From the NCBI RefSeq assembly GCF_002258215.1, contig NZ_NEFY01000005.1, positions 62,001 through 126,000 on the forward strand: a stretch of DNA of 64,000 bases, written 5' to 3'. A program made the position numbers and the translations under genes. The stretch comes from Marinobacter vinifirmus (GTDB lineage Bacteria; Pseudomonadota; Gammaproteobacteria; Pseudomonadales; Oleiphilaceae). Positions 34,596-44,474 of this stretch are shown here, piece after piece (within the stretch, counting starts at the first letter, position 1; each line of letters opens with the position of its first letter). A model generated the notes under the pieces. It was given only the letters and a program-made list of their open reading frames with translations. It was not told the DNA's origin and ran no database searches.

Positions 34596-35408
34596 CTAGC
34601 GCTGGCAGCGGGGGCAATAGACGGTGCTGCGGTTGTTCATGCGGATCTCTTTCAGGGTGGTGGCACATTCGGGGCAGGGGTTGCCGCCGCGACCGTACAC
34701 CAGCAGGGACTGCGCAAAGTAACCGGGTTTGCCGTCGCTGTTCACGAAGTCGCGCAGGGTGGTGCCGCCCATCAGAATGGCTGCGCTCAGGGTTTCGCGA
34801 ATGGCTTCAGCCAGTTTGTGGTAGCGGTCCAGGGAGATACGGCCGGCTTTCCGTTTCGGGTGGATGCCGGCTTTGAACAGGGCTTCATTGGCGTAGATGT
34901 TACCCACGCCGACCACAATGTGGTTGTCCATAATGAAAGACTTGATGGGCGTTTGCTTGCCCCGGGACAGCCGGAACAACCAGGGTCCGTTGAATGTATC
35001 TGACAGCGGCTCAGGCCCCAGGTCCCGGATCAGCGGGTGTTCGGAGCAGTCATCGGCCCAGAGCCAGCAGCCGAAGCGGCGGGGGTCGTTGAAGCGCAGG
35101 GTGCGGCCGTTGCCCAGGGCAATCTCCACGTGGTCGTGGGCGGCGGCGGGGCTGTCGTCGGTAATCACCCGCAGGCTGCCGGACATGCCCAGGTGGACAA
35201 TCACAGTGCCGGCATCCAGGTGCAGGAACAGGTACTTGGCCCGGCGGTCCACTGCCCGGATAACCTGGTTCAGCAGTTTCTCGGGCAGGTCATCCGGTAC
35301 GGGCCAGCGCAGGCTGGGGTTGCGGATTAATACCCCGGTCACAGTCTGGCCTTCACAATGGGGTGCAATGCCCTGGCGGGTGGTTTCAACTTCCGGTAAC
35401 TCAGGCAC
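34596..35408 (-). CDS. mutM: formamidopyrimidine-DNA glycosylase
   Basis: A 270-residue Fpg/MutM. The mature protein must begin with catalytic Pro, and the frame gives [13 protein letters not shown] directly after a GTG start at 35406-35408, with GGAGG upstream. The H2TH region ([14 protein letters not shown]) and C-terminal zinc finger (CPECATTL ... YCPRC) are complete. It removes oxidised purines such as 8-oxoguanine from DNA. The open frame extends 12 codons further upstream, but that would bury the catalytic proline. Confidence 0.96.
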   Translation of the reverse strand: MPELPEVETTRQGIAPHCEGQTVTGVLIRNPSLRWPVPDDLPEKLLNQVIRAVDRRAKYLFLHLDAGTVIVHLGMSGSLRVITDDSPAAAHDHVEIALGNGRTLRFNDPRRFGCWLWADDCSEHPLIRDLGPEPLSDTFNGPWLFRLSRGKQTPIKSFIMDNHIVVGVGNIYANEALFKAGIHPKRKAGRISLDRYHKLAEAIRETLSAAILMGGTTLRDFVNSDGKPGYFAQSLLVYGRGGNPCPECATTLKEIRMNNRSTVYCPRCQR

Positions 35409-35486
35409 GGGGCCTCCGCGGATAACAGGTTTCTCGGCCGCCAAGTGTAATCAGTAACAAAAATGGCGCCAAACCCGGTTGTTGTT

Positions 35487-35502
35487 GCGTACAAGTGTAC
35501 GC
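35487..35502 (+). promoter_or_regulatory. FabR/DesT-like operator upstream of the desaturase
   Basis: A perfect palindrome GCGTACA-AG-TGTACGC lies 90 bases before the desaturase ATG. It closely resembles the FabR consensus (AGCGTACA..TGTTCGCT) and related DesT sites, which control unsaturated fatty acid genes. No clean -35/-10 pair was identified around it. Confidence 0.6.
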
Positions 35503-35592
35503 TAAAGTGACGAGGTAACTTCCCCTTCGAGTACCAGCGAAAACCTCCGCAGTATCGCCTTGTCGAAGTTGATTGATTTTTGAGGATATTTT

Positions 35593-36771
35593 ATGTGGTT
35601 TAACGGTCTCCTGGACCTCTCCGCGTGGCAGCTGATCGCTGTTACCCTGGTGATGACGCACATCACCATCGTCAGTGTAACCCTGTATCTGCACCGCCAC
35701 TCGGCCCACAATGCGCTGGACCTGCATCCGGTGCTCAAGCATTTTTTCCGTTTCTGGTTGTGGCTGACCACGGCCCAGAATACCAAGGAATGGACTGCTA
35801 TCCATCGCAAGCACCACGCCAAGTGCGAGACCGAGGAAGACCCTCACAGCCCGGTGGTTCTGGGTATTCGCAAGGTTCTGTTTGAAGGTGCGGAGCTCTA
35901 CGCCCAGTCGGCAACCCCGGAAAACCTGGAACGTTACGGCCAGCGTACCCCGGAAGACTGGATCGAACGCAAGGTATACACCCCCTATAAAATGGGTGGC
36001 ATTGCCCTGCTGGCCGTCATCAACCTGCTTCTGTTCGGGGTTAACGGTATCTGGATCTGGGCCGTGCAGATGATGTGGATTCCGCTCTGGGCCGCCGGAG
36101 TGGTTAATGGTATCGGCCATTATATGGGTTACCGCAACTTCGAGTGTGCCGACAACGCCCGCAATATCTCCCCCTGGGGTATCCTGATTGGCGGCGAAGA
36201 GCTGCATAACAACCACCATACCTATCCGAATTCCGCCAAGCTGTCCCGTCGCTGGTATGAGATCGACATTGGCTGGGGTTACATCCGCCTGTTCCAGTTG
36301 TTCGGCCTGGCCAAGCCCAAGGGCTACCGGCCCATTGCCCACTATGTGCCGGGCAAGCAGGAAATGGATGTGGAAACCGTGCAAGCCATTACCAACAGCC
36401 GGTTCGATATCATGCGCCAGTATCGCAAGCGGGTGATGGAGCCGGTGCTGCGCCAGCAGAAGTCCCTGATGGACGATGAAATCCGCCCCCGCTACCGCAA
36501 GCTCAAGCGTCTGCTGTCCCGGGAGGTGTCGCTGATCCATCCCCGCGAGAAAGAAACCCTGGATTCGGTGCTGGAGCGTCATGAAATGCTCAAGCTGATC
36601 TACGACAAGAGCCACGAGCTCCAGGCCCTGTGGCGCCAGCGGGGCCTCAAGCCCCAGGACAAGCTGCAGGCGCTGATGGACTGGTGCAAGGAAGCGGAAA
36701 CCAGCGGTGTCCGTTACCTGGAAGAGTTTGCGGCGCACCTGCGGGCCTATTCACTGCGCCCGATGGCCTGA
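35593..36771 (+). CDS. acyl-CoA / fatty acid delta-9 desaturase
   Basis: A 392-residue membrane di-iron desaturase with the three histidine boxes HRHSAH (34-39), HRKHH (71-75) and HNNHH (205-209), and hydrophobic segments near 10-33, 47-62 and 133-170. It would introduce a double bond into saturated acyl chains at the inner membrane using oxygen. The C-terminal 130 residues are hydrophilic and helical, longer than in minimal desaturases but as in related Pseudomonas DesB-type proteins. The FabR/DesT-like palindrome upstream suggests regulation by unsaturated/saturated acyl-CoA balance. Confidence 0.9.
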   Translation: MWFNGLLDLSAWQLIAVTLVMTHITIVSVTLYLHRHSAHNALDLHPVLKHFFRFWLWLTTAQNTKEWTAIHRKHHAKCETEEDPHSPVVLGIRKVLFEGAELYAQSATPENLERYGQRTPEDWIERKVYTPYKMGGIALLAVINLLLFGVNGIWIWAVQMMWIPLWAAGVVNGIGHYMGYRNFECADNARNISPWGILIGGEELHNNHHTYPNSAKLSRRWYEIDIGWGYIRLFQLFGLAKPKGYRPIAHYVPGKQEMDVETVQAITNSRFDIMRQYRKRVMEPVLRQQKSLMDDEIRPRYRKLKRLLSREVSLIHPREKETLDSVLERHEMLKLIYDKSHELQALWRQRGLKPQDKLQALMDWCKEAETSGVRYLEEFAAHLRAYSLRPMA

Positions 36772-36785
36772 TTGGCCGCAGATGC

Positions 36786-36825
36786 AAAAAGCCGGACGGG
36801 ATTCCCCCCCCCTTCCGGCTTTTTT
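36786..36825. terminator. bidirectional intrinsic terminator (desaturase / rsmD)
   Basis: AAAAAGCCGG (36786-36795) pairs with CCGGCTTTTTT (36815-36825). The loop holds a run of ten cytosines. The A- and T-runs flank the stem, so it can serve both convergent genes. Confidence 0.85.
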
Positions 36826-36837
36826 GTAGCTGACCAG

Positions 36838-37467
36838 TTAGTCCTGGTCGGCTTCCGGCGCCACCCGGTATAGGTTGTAGGTTACCTGGCCGGCGGTTTT
36901 CTGGCGGTGCAACTGCCAGCCTTCGGGTACCGATAGCCCGGTCAGTTCACTTTCGTGTTCTACATACACCCAGCTACCCGGTTTCACCCAGGGGCCGGCG
37001 GCGATCAGCGGCAGCAGTCGCGCCAGCCAGCCCTGCCGGAAGGGGGGGTCCATGAAGATAATGTCGAACGGCGGTCGGTTCGGGCTGCGCAGGTAACCTT
37101 CCACGTCCTGGCAGACCACTTCGCCGTTTTCGGATTTCAACAGCCGCAGGTTATCCCGCAGGGCTGTAGCCAGTGGAGGGGTATGGTCCACCAGGGTTGC
37201 CTTTGCGGCACCCCGGGACAAGGCTTCCAGGCCCAGCGCGCCAGAGCCGGCGAACAGGTCCAGGCAATCGCTGCCGGCCAGCTGGAAATTCAGCCAGTTG
37301 AACAGGGTTTCGCGGGTTCGGGCCGGGCTGGGGCGCACGCCGCCGGCATCCGGAAAGCGGAGCTTACGGCTGCGCCAGTCGCCACCGATAATGCGCAACT
37401 CGCCCTGTCCGCCGGCCTTGGCGGCGCCCGGGGCGGGTTTGCGTTGAGGTGGTCTGCGCTTGGCCAT
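36838..37467 (-). CDS. rsmD: 16S rRNA (guanine966-N2)-methyltransferase RsmD
   Basis: A 209-residue Rossmann methyltransferase: a basic N-terminal tail, the RIIGGDWRSRKL segment, SAM motif I LDLFAGSGALGLEALSRGA (69-87), and catalytic DPPF (140-143). It methylates G966 of 16S rRNA. It is divergent from ftsY with a 161-base spacer, the same arrangement as in E. coli and Pseudomonas. Confidence 0.93.
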   Translation of the reverse strand: MAKRRPPQRKPAPGAAKAGGQGELRIIGGDWRSRKLRFPDAGGVRPSPARTRETLFNWLNFQLAGSDCLDLFAGSGALGLEALSRGAAKATLVDHTPPLATALRDNLRLLKSENGEVVCQDVEGYLRSPNRPPFDIIFMDPPFRQGWLARLLPLIAAGPWVKPGSWVYVEHESELTGLSVPEGWQLHRQKTAGQVTYNLYRVAPEADQD

Positions 37468-37628
37468 GGAGCTGCTCCGGTGGGTGAAACGGTGATCAGG
37501 TTCGGGCCGATATGTTACCGGAAAGCCCGCAGCAGGGGATAATCGGAGCCCCCATCACTTAGTGCCGGCAGTCTGCTAGAATACCGGCTTTCTTTTCGCC
37601 CGCCCATTTTCAGACAGATGGTAAGACT

Positions 37629-38879
<1,251 letters not shown>

Positions 38880-38905
38880 AGTACCGGCCACGGAGCCAGC
38901 CCCCG

Positions 38906-39598
38906 ATGATCGAGTTTCGTCAGGTAACCAAGCGCTATGACAGCGACCACACCGCCCTGCGCCAGGTGAATTTCCACCTGGACCGGGGCGAGCTGGCCTT
39001 TCTGACCGGCCACTCCGGTGCCGGCAAGAGTACCTTGCTGAAGCTGATCATGGTGATGGAGCGTCCCACCGCCGGTGAGGTGATCGTGGGCGGCCAGAAG
39101 CTCAACAGCCTGCCCCGGCGGCAGATTCCCTACATTCGCCGGCACATTGGCGTGGTGTTCCAGAACCACCAGCTGCTGTTTGATCGCACGGTGTTCGACA
39201 ACGTAGCCATGCCGCTGGAAGTGATGGGTGCGTCGCCGGATGACATCGGCCGGCGGGTGCGGGCGGCCCTGGACAAGGTAGGCCTGCTGAACAAGGAAAA
39301 GATGAACCCTATGCAGCTGTCGGGCGGTGAGCAGCAACGGGTGGGCATTGCCCGCGCCGTGGTGAACAAGCCGCCGGTGCTGCTGGCGGATGAGCCCACC
39401 GGTAACCTGGACCCGGAGCTGTCGGCAGACATCATGCACCTGTTCACCGAGTTCAGCCAGGTGGGTGTTACTGTGCTGATTGCCACCCACGATATTGCCC
39501 TGATCGACCAGATGAACAAGCGCCGGCTGACCCTGGACCATGGCCGGATGATTGTCGGCGCAGATGCACCCCTGACCGGAGGTGTAAGTGGTTACTGA
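38906..39598 (+). CDS. ftsE: cell division ATP-binding protein FtsE
   Basis: A 230-residue ABC ATPase: Walker A GHSGAGKST (35-43), signature LSGGEQQRVGIARA, Walker B VLLADEPTGNLDPE. With FtsX it forms the complex that activates septal peptidoglycan amidases through EnvC-type partners. The 3' end overlaps ftsX by 11 bases. Confidence 0.97.
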   Translation: MIEFRQVTKRYDSDHTALRQVNFHLDRGELAFLTGHSGAGKSTLLKLIMVMERPTAGEVIVGGQKLNSLPRRQIPYIRRHIGVVFQNHQLLFDRTVFDNVAMPLEVMGASPDDIGRRVRAALDKVGLLNKEKMNPMQLSGGEQQRVGIARAVVNKPPVLLADEPTGNLDPELSADIMHLFTEFSQVGVTVLIATHDIALIDQMNKRRLTLDHGRMIVGADAPLTGGVSGY

Positions 39599-40592
39599 CT
39601 CACGCCAGAAGCCTGAGAAGCGCAGGGGCGCCAACCGGGGCCGCTCACCGGCCTCGAACCAGGCCCGGAGTTATCTGGACCATCACCGCAAGGTGGCGAA
39701 AGATTCCGCCCAGCGGCTGTGGCGCAGTCCGGTGGCCAGCATGATGACCTGGATGGTGATGGGTGTGGCCCTGGCTTTGCCGGTGGCGCTGTTGCTGTTG
39801 CTGGGTAGTTTGCAGGGCGTGAGTGCCGGCTGGGAAAACAGTGCCCGGATTACCGCCTACCTGTCACTGGATGTGCCGGTGGAGCAGGCCCGGGAGCTGG
39901 CTTCCGAGATTGACGGTGATGGCCGGGTGTTGTCGGTAGAGATGGTAGACAGGGACCAGGCCCTGGCTGAATTCCGGGTGTCGTCCGGGCTGGATGATGC
40001 CCTGGATTTCCTGGACGACAACCCGTTGCCTCACACCCTGCTGGTAACGCCGGAAGACAGTGCCCGCTCTGCCGACGGCGTGCAGGCCCTGGTGACCTTT
40101 ATGGAAGGCATGGATGCCGTCGAGCGGGTCCAGGTAGATCTGGGCTGGCTGCAACGGCTCAATGCCATTACCGATATCCTGGCGAGGGCCGTCTGGGCGT
40201 TGGCGCTGTTGCTGGGTGCGGCGGTGATCCTGGTGATCGGTAACACGGTGCGGCTTTCCATCGAGAACCGCCGGGATGAAATCCTCGTGGCCAAGCTGGT
40301 GGGAGGCACCGATGCCTTCGTACGCCGGCCCTTTCTTTATACTGGCGCCTGGTTCGGTTTGGGCGGCGGCGTGGTCGCCTGGGTGTTGATCCAGGTTTCG
40401 CTATGGTGGCTGAACGGCCCCATCGAGCGGCTGGCGAGCCTTTACCAGAGCGAGTTTGTGATTCACGGCCCGGGCTTTGATGGCGCCCTGGCATTGATTA
40501 TCACAGCCATGGTGTTAGGCTGGCTTGGCGCCTGGGTGGCAGTGAAGCGTCATCTGGATGACATAGAACCGGGCGATATTGCCGGAGGGTGA
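39588..40592 (+). CDS. ftsX: cell division protein FtsX
   Basis: A 334-residue membrane protein with a basic cytoplasmic N-terminus of about 55 residues, a first helix at about 58-80, a periplasmic domain (about 80-200), and three further helices; LGAAVILVIGNTVRLSIENRRDEI is a typical segment. It partners FtsE at the divisome. The start is GTG at 39588, with GGAGG upstream inside ftsE. Confidence 0.95.
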   Translation: MVTDSRQKPEKRRGANRGRSPASNQARSYLDHHRKVAKDSAQRLWRSPVASMMTWMVMGVALALPVALLLLLGSLQGVSAGWENSARITAYLSLDVPVEQARELASEIDGDGRVLSVEMVDRDQALAEFRVSSGLDDALDFLDDNPLPHTLLVTPEDSARSADGVQALVTFMEGMDAVERVQVDLGWLQRLNAITDILARAVWALALLLGAAVILVIGNTVRLSIENRRDEILVAKLVGGTDAFVRRPFLYTGAWFGLGGGVVAWVLIQVSLWWLNGPIERLASLYQSEFVIHGPGFDGALALIITAMVLGWLGAWVAVKRHLDDIEPGDIAGG

Positions 40593-40723
40593 TCCGGATA
40601 GCGGGAAAACCGTATTGAAAATACAGCTTGTTCCAGCGTAGCTTGGTTACCGGTTATCGACGCTGGAATGGCATTCAGGAATTCCCCAGATGTATGATTT
40701 TTAACGTGTTACTGGGAAGTTCG

Positions 40724-40751
40724 GGAACTAATCAGGTGCTTGGCGGTCAAA
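40724..40751 (+). promoter_or_regulatory. sigma-E (AlgU/RpoE)-like promoter of rpoH
   Basis: GGAACTA (40724-40730), 16 bases, TCAAA (40747-40751) fits the extracytoplasmic-stress consensus GAACTT-N16/17-TCTGA/TCAAA. The predicted start is near 40757. rpoH genes of E. coli and P. aeruginosa are known to have a sigma-E/AlgU-dependent promoter. Confidence 0.65.
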
Positions 40752-40768
40752 GTTTCAGTTGTTATATT
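40740..40768 (+). promoter_or_regulatory. sigma-70-like promoter of rpoH
   Basis: TTGGCG (40740-40745), 17 bases, TATATT (40763-40768). It overlaps the sigma-E-like promoter, so housekeeping and envelope-stress polymerases would compete for the same stretch. The predicted leader is only about 22 bases, ending with GGAGG before the ATG. Confidence 0.6.
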
Positions 40769-40797
40769 TAACGGCTGTCAGGTTCGGAGGTTATTGC

Positions 40798-41658
40798 ATG
40801 GGTACGAGTTTACAGCTGGTTGACAGACTGGTTCCGGGCGCGAATCTCGAGTCTTACATTCAGGCTGCGAGTCGCATTCCGGTTCTCTCAGTTGACGAGG
40901 AGCGGGAGCTGGCAGAACGGCTTCACTACCATGGCGATGTGGAAGCCGCCCGTCATCTGGTGCTCTCCCACCTGCGCTTTGTGATTCATATCGCCCGCAG
41001 TTATTCAGGCTATGGCCTGGCTCAGGCTGACCTGATCCAGGAAGGTAACGTGGGCCTGATGAAGGCGGTCAAGCGCTTCAACCCGGAGTATGGCGTGCGG
41101 CTGGTGTCGTTCGCGGTGCACTGGATCAAGGCAGAGATCCATGAGTTCATTCTGCGCAACTGGCGCATTGTGAAGGTGGCCACCACCAAGGCCCAGCGCA
41201 AGCTGTTCTTCAATCTGCGCAGCCAGAAGAAGAAGCTGGCGTGGCTGAACCACGATGAGCTTCAGGCGGTCGCGAAGGACCTGGGGGTAGAGCCCAGGGT
41301 GGTGCGCGAGATGGAAGGTCGTCTGGCATCCCAGGATACCGCGTTCGACGGTCCGATGGATGACGATGAAGACAGTGCCTACCAGGCGCCGGCGCATTAT
41401 CTGGAAGATCGCCGCAGTGATCCGGCGGTGCAGCTGGAGAATTCCGACTGGTCAGAGGACTCCAACGGCCGGTTGATGCAGGCGATGGAAAACCTGGATG
41501 AGCGCAGTCAGGATATTCTTCGCGAGCGCTGGCTGACCGAGAGCAAGTCGACGTTGCATGAGCTGGCGGACAAGTATGGTGTGTCTGCGGAGCGGATTCG
41601 GCAGCTTGAGAAGAATGCGATGAAGAAGATCAAGTTGCAGATGGCCGAGGTTGCCTGA
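40798..41658 (+). CDS. rpoH: RNA polymerase heat-shock sigma factor RpoH (sigma-32)
   Basis: A 286-residue sigma factor with region 2 ([52 protein letters not shown]), the RpoH box QRKLFFNLR (133-141), and a region 4 helix-turn-helix [21 protein letters not shown]. It directs heat-shock gene transcription. The ATG at 40798 follows GGAGG; thirteen additional upstream codons are open but would overlap the promoter. A strong terminator follows the gene. Confidence 0.97.
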   Translation: MGTSLQLVDRLVPGANLESYIQAASRIPVLSVDEERELAERLHYHGDVEAARHLVLSHLRFVIHIARSYSGYGLAQADLIQEGNVGLMKAVKRFNPEYGVRLVSFAVHWIKAEIHEFILRNWRIVKVATTKAQRKLFFNLRSQKKKLAWLNHDELQAVAKDLGVEPRVVREMEGRLASQDTAFDGPMDDDEDSAYQAPAHYLEDRRSDPAVQLENSDWSEDSNGRLMQAMENLDERSQDILRERWLTESKSTLHELADKYGVSAERIRQLEKNAMKKIKLQMAEVA

Positions 41659-41684
41659 AGCTGATCATTGGCCCTTGGGGTTTG

Positions 41685-41724
41685 AAAACGCCACCACCGT
41701 TCGCGGTTGGTGGCGTTTTTGTTT
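41685..41724 (+). terminator. rpoH intrinsic terminator
   Basis: AACGCCACCA and TGGTGGCGTT form a 10-bp stem with a short loop, followed by TTTTTGTTTG. It lies about 30 bases after the rpoH stop. Confidence 0.85.
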
Positions 41725-41765
41725 GTATAATCCGTACTGGCTTTGACAATTCATACCTCCGGGAG

Positions 41766-41959
41766 GAAGGGATTGGGGTGGGCTTTCCAAAAACCGCTTC
41801 TGCGGCACCCCTACGGGGTCCGGCCCGCAATCACAGATTGCGGTCGCTCAGCTGTCGCATGAAGCTTCGCTTCATAAGCGCTCGGCTGAGCCCATGTGGC
41901 GCTTCTGCTCCGCCATCCATGGCTCCGCACATTTTTGGAAAGCCCACCCCAATCCCTTC
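41766..41959. repeat. long inverted-repeat element A (28-bp arms, CTTTCCAAAA family)
   Basis: Perfect 28-base arms (41766-41793 and 41932-41959) enclose 138 bases. The proximal arm contains CTTTCCAAAAA. The family core GCGGAGCCATGGATGGCGGAGC is present on the minus strand at 41907-41928. Extra internal hairpins are ACCCC/GGGGT (41807-41819), CCGCAATC/GATTGCGG (41825-41843) and ATGAAGC/GCTTCAT (41859-41875), and GCTCAGC/GCTGAGC (about 41846 and 41885) encloses the last. It fills the spacer between the rpoH terminator and the dehydrogenase gene. No gene is present in 41659-41987. Confidence 0.85.
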
Positions 41960-41987
41960 TTCGGACTTTTGAGTGGGATTCCCGAAA

Positions 41988-42899
41988 ATGAATGCAAATT
42001 CTCCCCATATCGCTTTCCTCGGTATTGGCCTGATGGGCGCGCCGATGACCCGTAACCTGCTGGATGCAGGCTTTCCGATGACCCTGTGGAACCGGACAGC
42101 CAGCAAGTGTGAGCCATTCCGGGAGGAGGCTACGATTGCGGCGACGCCGGCCGAGGCGGTGGCGGACGCGGATTTGGTGATCACTATGCTGGAGAACGGG
42201 CAGGTGGTTGAGGATGTGCTGGTGCATCAGGGCGCGATCGGGGCATTGAGGGCCGGGGCGCTGGTGGTTGATATGAGTTCGGTGCAGCCGTCGCTGGCCC
42301 GTGAGTTGGCGGGGCTGGCTGCGGAGCGTGGGGCCGGGTTTGTGGATGCGCCGGTTTCCGGGGGTACGGTGGGGGCTGCGGAGGCTCGGTTGAGTATTAT
42401 GGCCGGGGGTTCAGAGGCGGATGTTGAGCGGGCGTTGCCGGTGTTCGGGGCGCTGGGCAAGTGTACCCGGATCGGGCCGGTGGGGGCCGGGCAGTTGGCG
42501 AAGCTGGCGAATCAGGCGATTGTGGGGATTACCATTGGTGCGGTGTCTGAAGCCTTGTTGCTGGCGGCTAAGGGTGGCGCGGATCCTGCCGCGGTGCGGG
42601 AGGCGTTGCTGGGCGGCTTTGCCGGTAGCCGGATTCTGGAGTTGCACGGGCAACGGATGATTGACCGGGACTTTGCCCCCGGGGCGCCGGCGCGGATTCA
42701 GTTGAAGGATATGCGTATGATCCTGGATGAGGCCCGGGCCGAGGGGCTGACGTTGCCGCTGGCGCAGCAGACTCATAACGAATATTTGTCGCTGGTGGCC
42801 AATGGCCACAGCGATGTGGACCACAGCGGTTTGTTGCTGGAGCTGGAGCATATGAACGGGGCCTTGCTGGGCTCGCTGGGCCGTGGGCCAAAGGACTGA
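41988..42899 (+). CDS. NAD(P)-dependent beta-hydroxyacid dehydrogenase (tartronate semialdehyde reductase-like)
   Basis: A 303-residue member of the 3-hydroxyisobutyrate dehydrogenase family: nucleotide motif FLGIGLMGAPMTRNLL (10-25), substrate motif DAPVSGGTVGA (120-130), catalytic Lys172 in GAGQLAKLANQ. The gene after it encodes a hydroxypyruvate-isomerase-like protein, which favours a role as 2-hydroxy-3-oxopropionate (tartronate semialdehyde) reductase in glyoxylate use; 3-hydroxyisobutyrate dehydrogenase is the main alternative. The ATG at 41988 has only a weak ribosome-binding site, right beside inverted-repeat element A. Codon use is richer in GGG and TTG than in neighbouring genes. 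Confidence 0.75.
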   Translation: MNANSPHIAFLGIGLMGAPMTRNLLDAGFPMTLWNRTASKCEPFREEATIAATPAEAVADADLVITMLENGQVVEDVLVHQGAIGALRAGALVVDMSSVQPSLARELAGLAAERGAGFVDAPVSGGTVGAAEARLSIMAGGSEADVERALPVFGALGKCTRIGPVGAGQLAKLANQAIVGITIGAVSEALLLAAKGGADPAAVREALLGGFAGSRILELHGQRMIDRDFAPGAPARIQLKDMRMILDEARAEGLTLPLAQQTHNEYLSLVANGHSDVDHSGLLLELEHMNGALLGSLGRGPKD

Positions 42900-42909
42900 G
42901 GAGGCACTG

Positions 42910-43689
42910 ATGCCACGTTTTGCCGCGAATTTGTCCATGTTGTTTACCGAGGTGCCGTTTCTCGAGCGTTTCGAGCGTGCTGCAGCTTCGGGTTTCAGGG
43001 CGGTGGAGTACCTGTTTCCCTACGAGTGGCCGGCAGAGGAGCTGGCGCAGAGGTTGCAGGCGAACGGGCTGACCCAGGTACTGTTCAACCTGCCACCGGG
43101 GGACTGGCATTCGGGAGAGCGGGGAATTGCCTGTTTGCCGGATCGCGTTGAGGAATTCCGGGCTGGTGTCGAGCAGGGCATTGCCTATGCCAGGGGGCTG
43201 GGTAATACCCGGCTCAATTGCCTGGCCGGGCTCAAGCCGGCGGAGTTTTCAGAGGAGGAGGCCTGGAGCACGCTGGTCGAGAATGTTCAGTATGCGGCGG
43301 ACCGCTTTGCCGAGGCGGGGCTGACACTGTGCCTGGAGGCGATCAATTCCCGGGTGGATATGCCCGGCTTCCTGCTGGATACCACCGGCAAGGTGATGGA
43401 GCTGATTGAAGCGGTGGATGCCGATAACGTGCGCCTGCAATACGACATCTACCACATGCAGGTCATGGAGGGAGATCTGGTTCGCTCCATGGAGTGCCTG
43501 TTGCCCTGGATTGCCCATATTCAGTTTGCCGATAATCCGGGACGGAACGAGCCCGGTACCGGCGAGATTAACTTTTCGAATGTTTTCGCTGCCCTCGACA
43601 GGTTGGGCTACGCTGGCTGGGTCAGTGCCGAGTATCGGCCTTCTGTTGTAACCGAGGCGTCTCTGGGCTGGTTCCGGCCCGGTTGTTGA
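42910..43689 (+). CDS. hyi: hydroxypyruvate isomerase family protein
   Basis: A 259-residue TIM-barrel protein of the hydroxypyruvate isomerase/OtnI family: MPRFAANLSMLFTEVPFLERF at the start, LCLEAINSRVDMPGFLLDT with a metal-ligand Glu, LQYDIYHMQ, and IQFADNPGRNEPGTGEINF. It would interconvert hydroxypyruvate and tartronate semialdehyde, feeding the preceding reductase. The ATG at 42910 has GGAGG upstream, and the gap to the reductase gene is 10 bases, so the two form an operon. No glyoxylate carboligase or glycerate kinase is in the window. Confidence 0.8.
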   Translation: MPRFAANLSMLFTEVPFLERFERAAASGFRAVEYLFPYEWPAEELAQRLQANGLTQVLFNLPPGDWHSGERGIACLPDRVEEFRAGVEQGIAYARGLGNTRLNCLAGLKPAEFSEEEAWSTLVENVQYAADRFAEAGLTLCLEAINSRVDMPGFLLDTTGKVMELIEAVDADNVRLQYDIYHMQVMEGDLVRSMECLLPWIAHIQFADNPGRNEPGTGEINFSNVFAALDRLGYAGWVSAEYRPSVVTEASLGWFRPGC

Positions 43690-43711
43690 CCGTCGTCATA
43701 GGCGACACCCT

Positions 43712-43762
43712 CTTACAAGATCGTAACTGGCCGGGTTCCGGTGTTATTCGTAACCTTGTAAG
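43712..43762 (+). promoter_or_regulatory. paired repeats upstream of the response regulator gene
   Basis: CTTACAAG (43712-43719) and CTTGTAAG (43755-43762) are inverted complements. Next to each is a direct copy of TCGTAAC (43721-43727 and 43748-43754). The arrangement in the 104-base spacer before the regulator gene suggests an operator, perhaps for autoregulation. No matching consensus is claimed. Confidence 0.4.
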
Positions 43763-43793
43763 CAACCAAATCCGCTATCAGGAGGAGTCACCG

Positions 43794-44474
43794 GTGAAAG
43801 CGCTGGTAATCGAAGACGATCAGGATGTAGCAAGTTACCTGGTGAAGGGGCTGAAAGAGTCTGACTTCGTGGTGGATCATGCGGCCGACGGCAAGGAAGG
43901 CATGATGATGGCGGCCAGTGAAGAATACGACATCATGATTGTCGACCGCATGCTGCCGGGCATGGATGGGCTATCCATCATCAAAACCGTGCGGGCCACC
44001 GGCAACCAGACCCCGGTGCTGATTCTCAGTGCCCTGGGTGATGTGGACGACCGGGTGGAAGGCCTGCGTGGCGGGGGCGATGATTACCTCACCAAGCCGT
44101 TCTCGTTCACCGAACTGCTGGCCCGGATCGAGTCGCTGATCCGCCGTAACCGGCAGGCGGCTGAAACCGAAACTGTGCTGAAGGTAGCAGACCTGGAAAT
44201 GGACCTGCTGGCCCGTACCGTGAAGCGCGCCGGCCATAATATCGATGTCCAGCCCCGGGAATTCCGCTTGCTGGAATATCTGATGCGCAACGCGGGCCAG
44301 GTGGTTACCCGGACCATGTTGCTGGAGAAAGTCTGGGACTATCACTTTGACCCCCAGACCAACGTAATCGACGTGCACATCAGCCGTCTGCGCGCCAAGA
44401 TCGACAAGGAATTCGACACACCCTTGCTGCAGACAGTTCGGGGTGCGGGATACATGTTGCGTGAAACTGCTTAG
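43794..44474 (+). CDS. OmpR-family response regulator
   Basis: A 226-residue regulator with a receiver (acidic pair in LVIEDDQDV, phospho-acceptor Asp51 in IMIVDRMLPGMDG, Lys in DDYLTKPFSF) and a C-terminal winged helix (PREFRLLEYLMRNAGQVVTRTMLLEKVW, NVIDVHISRLRAKID). The start is GTG at 43794 with GGAGGAG upstream. The kinase gene begins inside its 3' end (14-base overlap). The signal and targets are unknown. Upstream hyi is on the same strand but 104 bases away, with paired repeats between. Confidence 0.9.
   Translation: MKALVIEDDQDVASYLVKGLKESDFVVDHAADGKEGMMMAASEEYDIMIVDRMLPGMDGLSIIKTVRATGNQTPVLILSALGDVDDRVEGLRGGGDDYLTKPFSFTELLARIESLIRRNRQAAETETVLKVADLEMDLLARTVKRAGHNIDVQPREFRLLEYLMRNAGQVVTRTMLLEKVWDYHFDPQTNVIDVHISRLRAKIDKEFDTPLLQTVRGAGYMLRETA

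Noticed and set aside
40760-40860. RNA thermometer at the rpoH start
   Set aside because: The predicted leader is about 20 bases, and no pairing that masks the GGAGG was evident by eye. A folding calculation would be needed.
42160-42940. Minus-strand reading frames opposite the dehydrogenase gene
   Set aside because: They are shadows caused by high GC at third positions; the translations show no family features.
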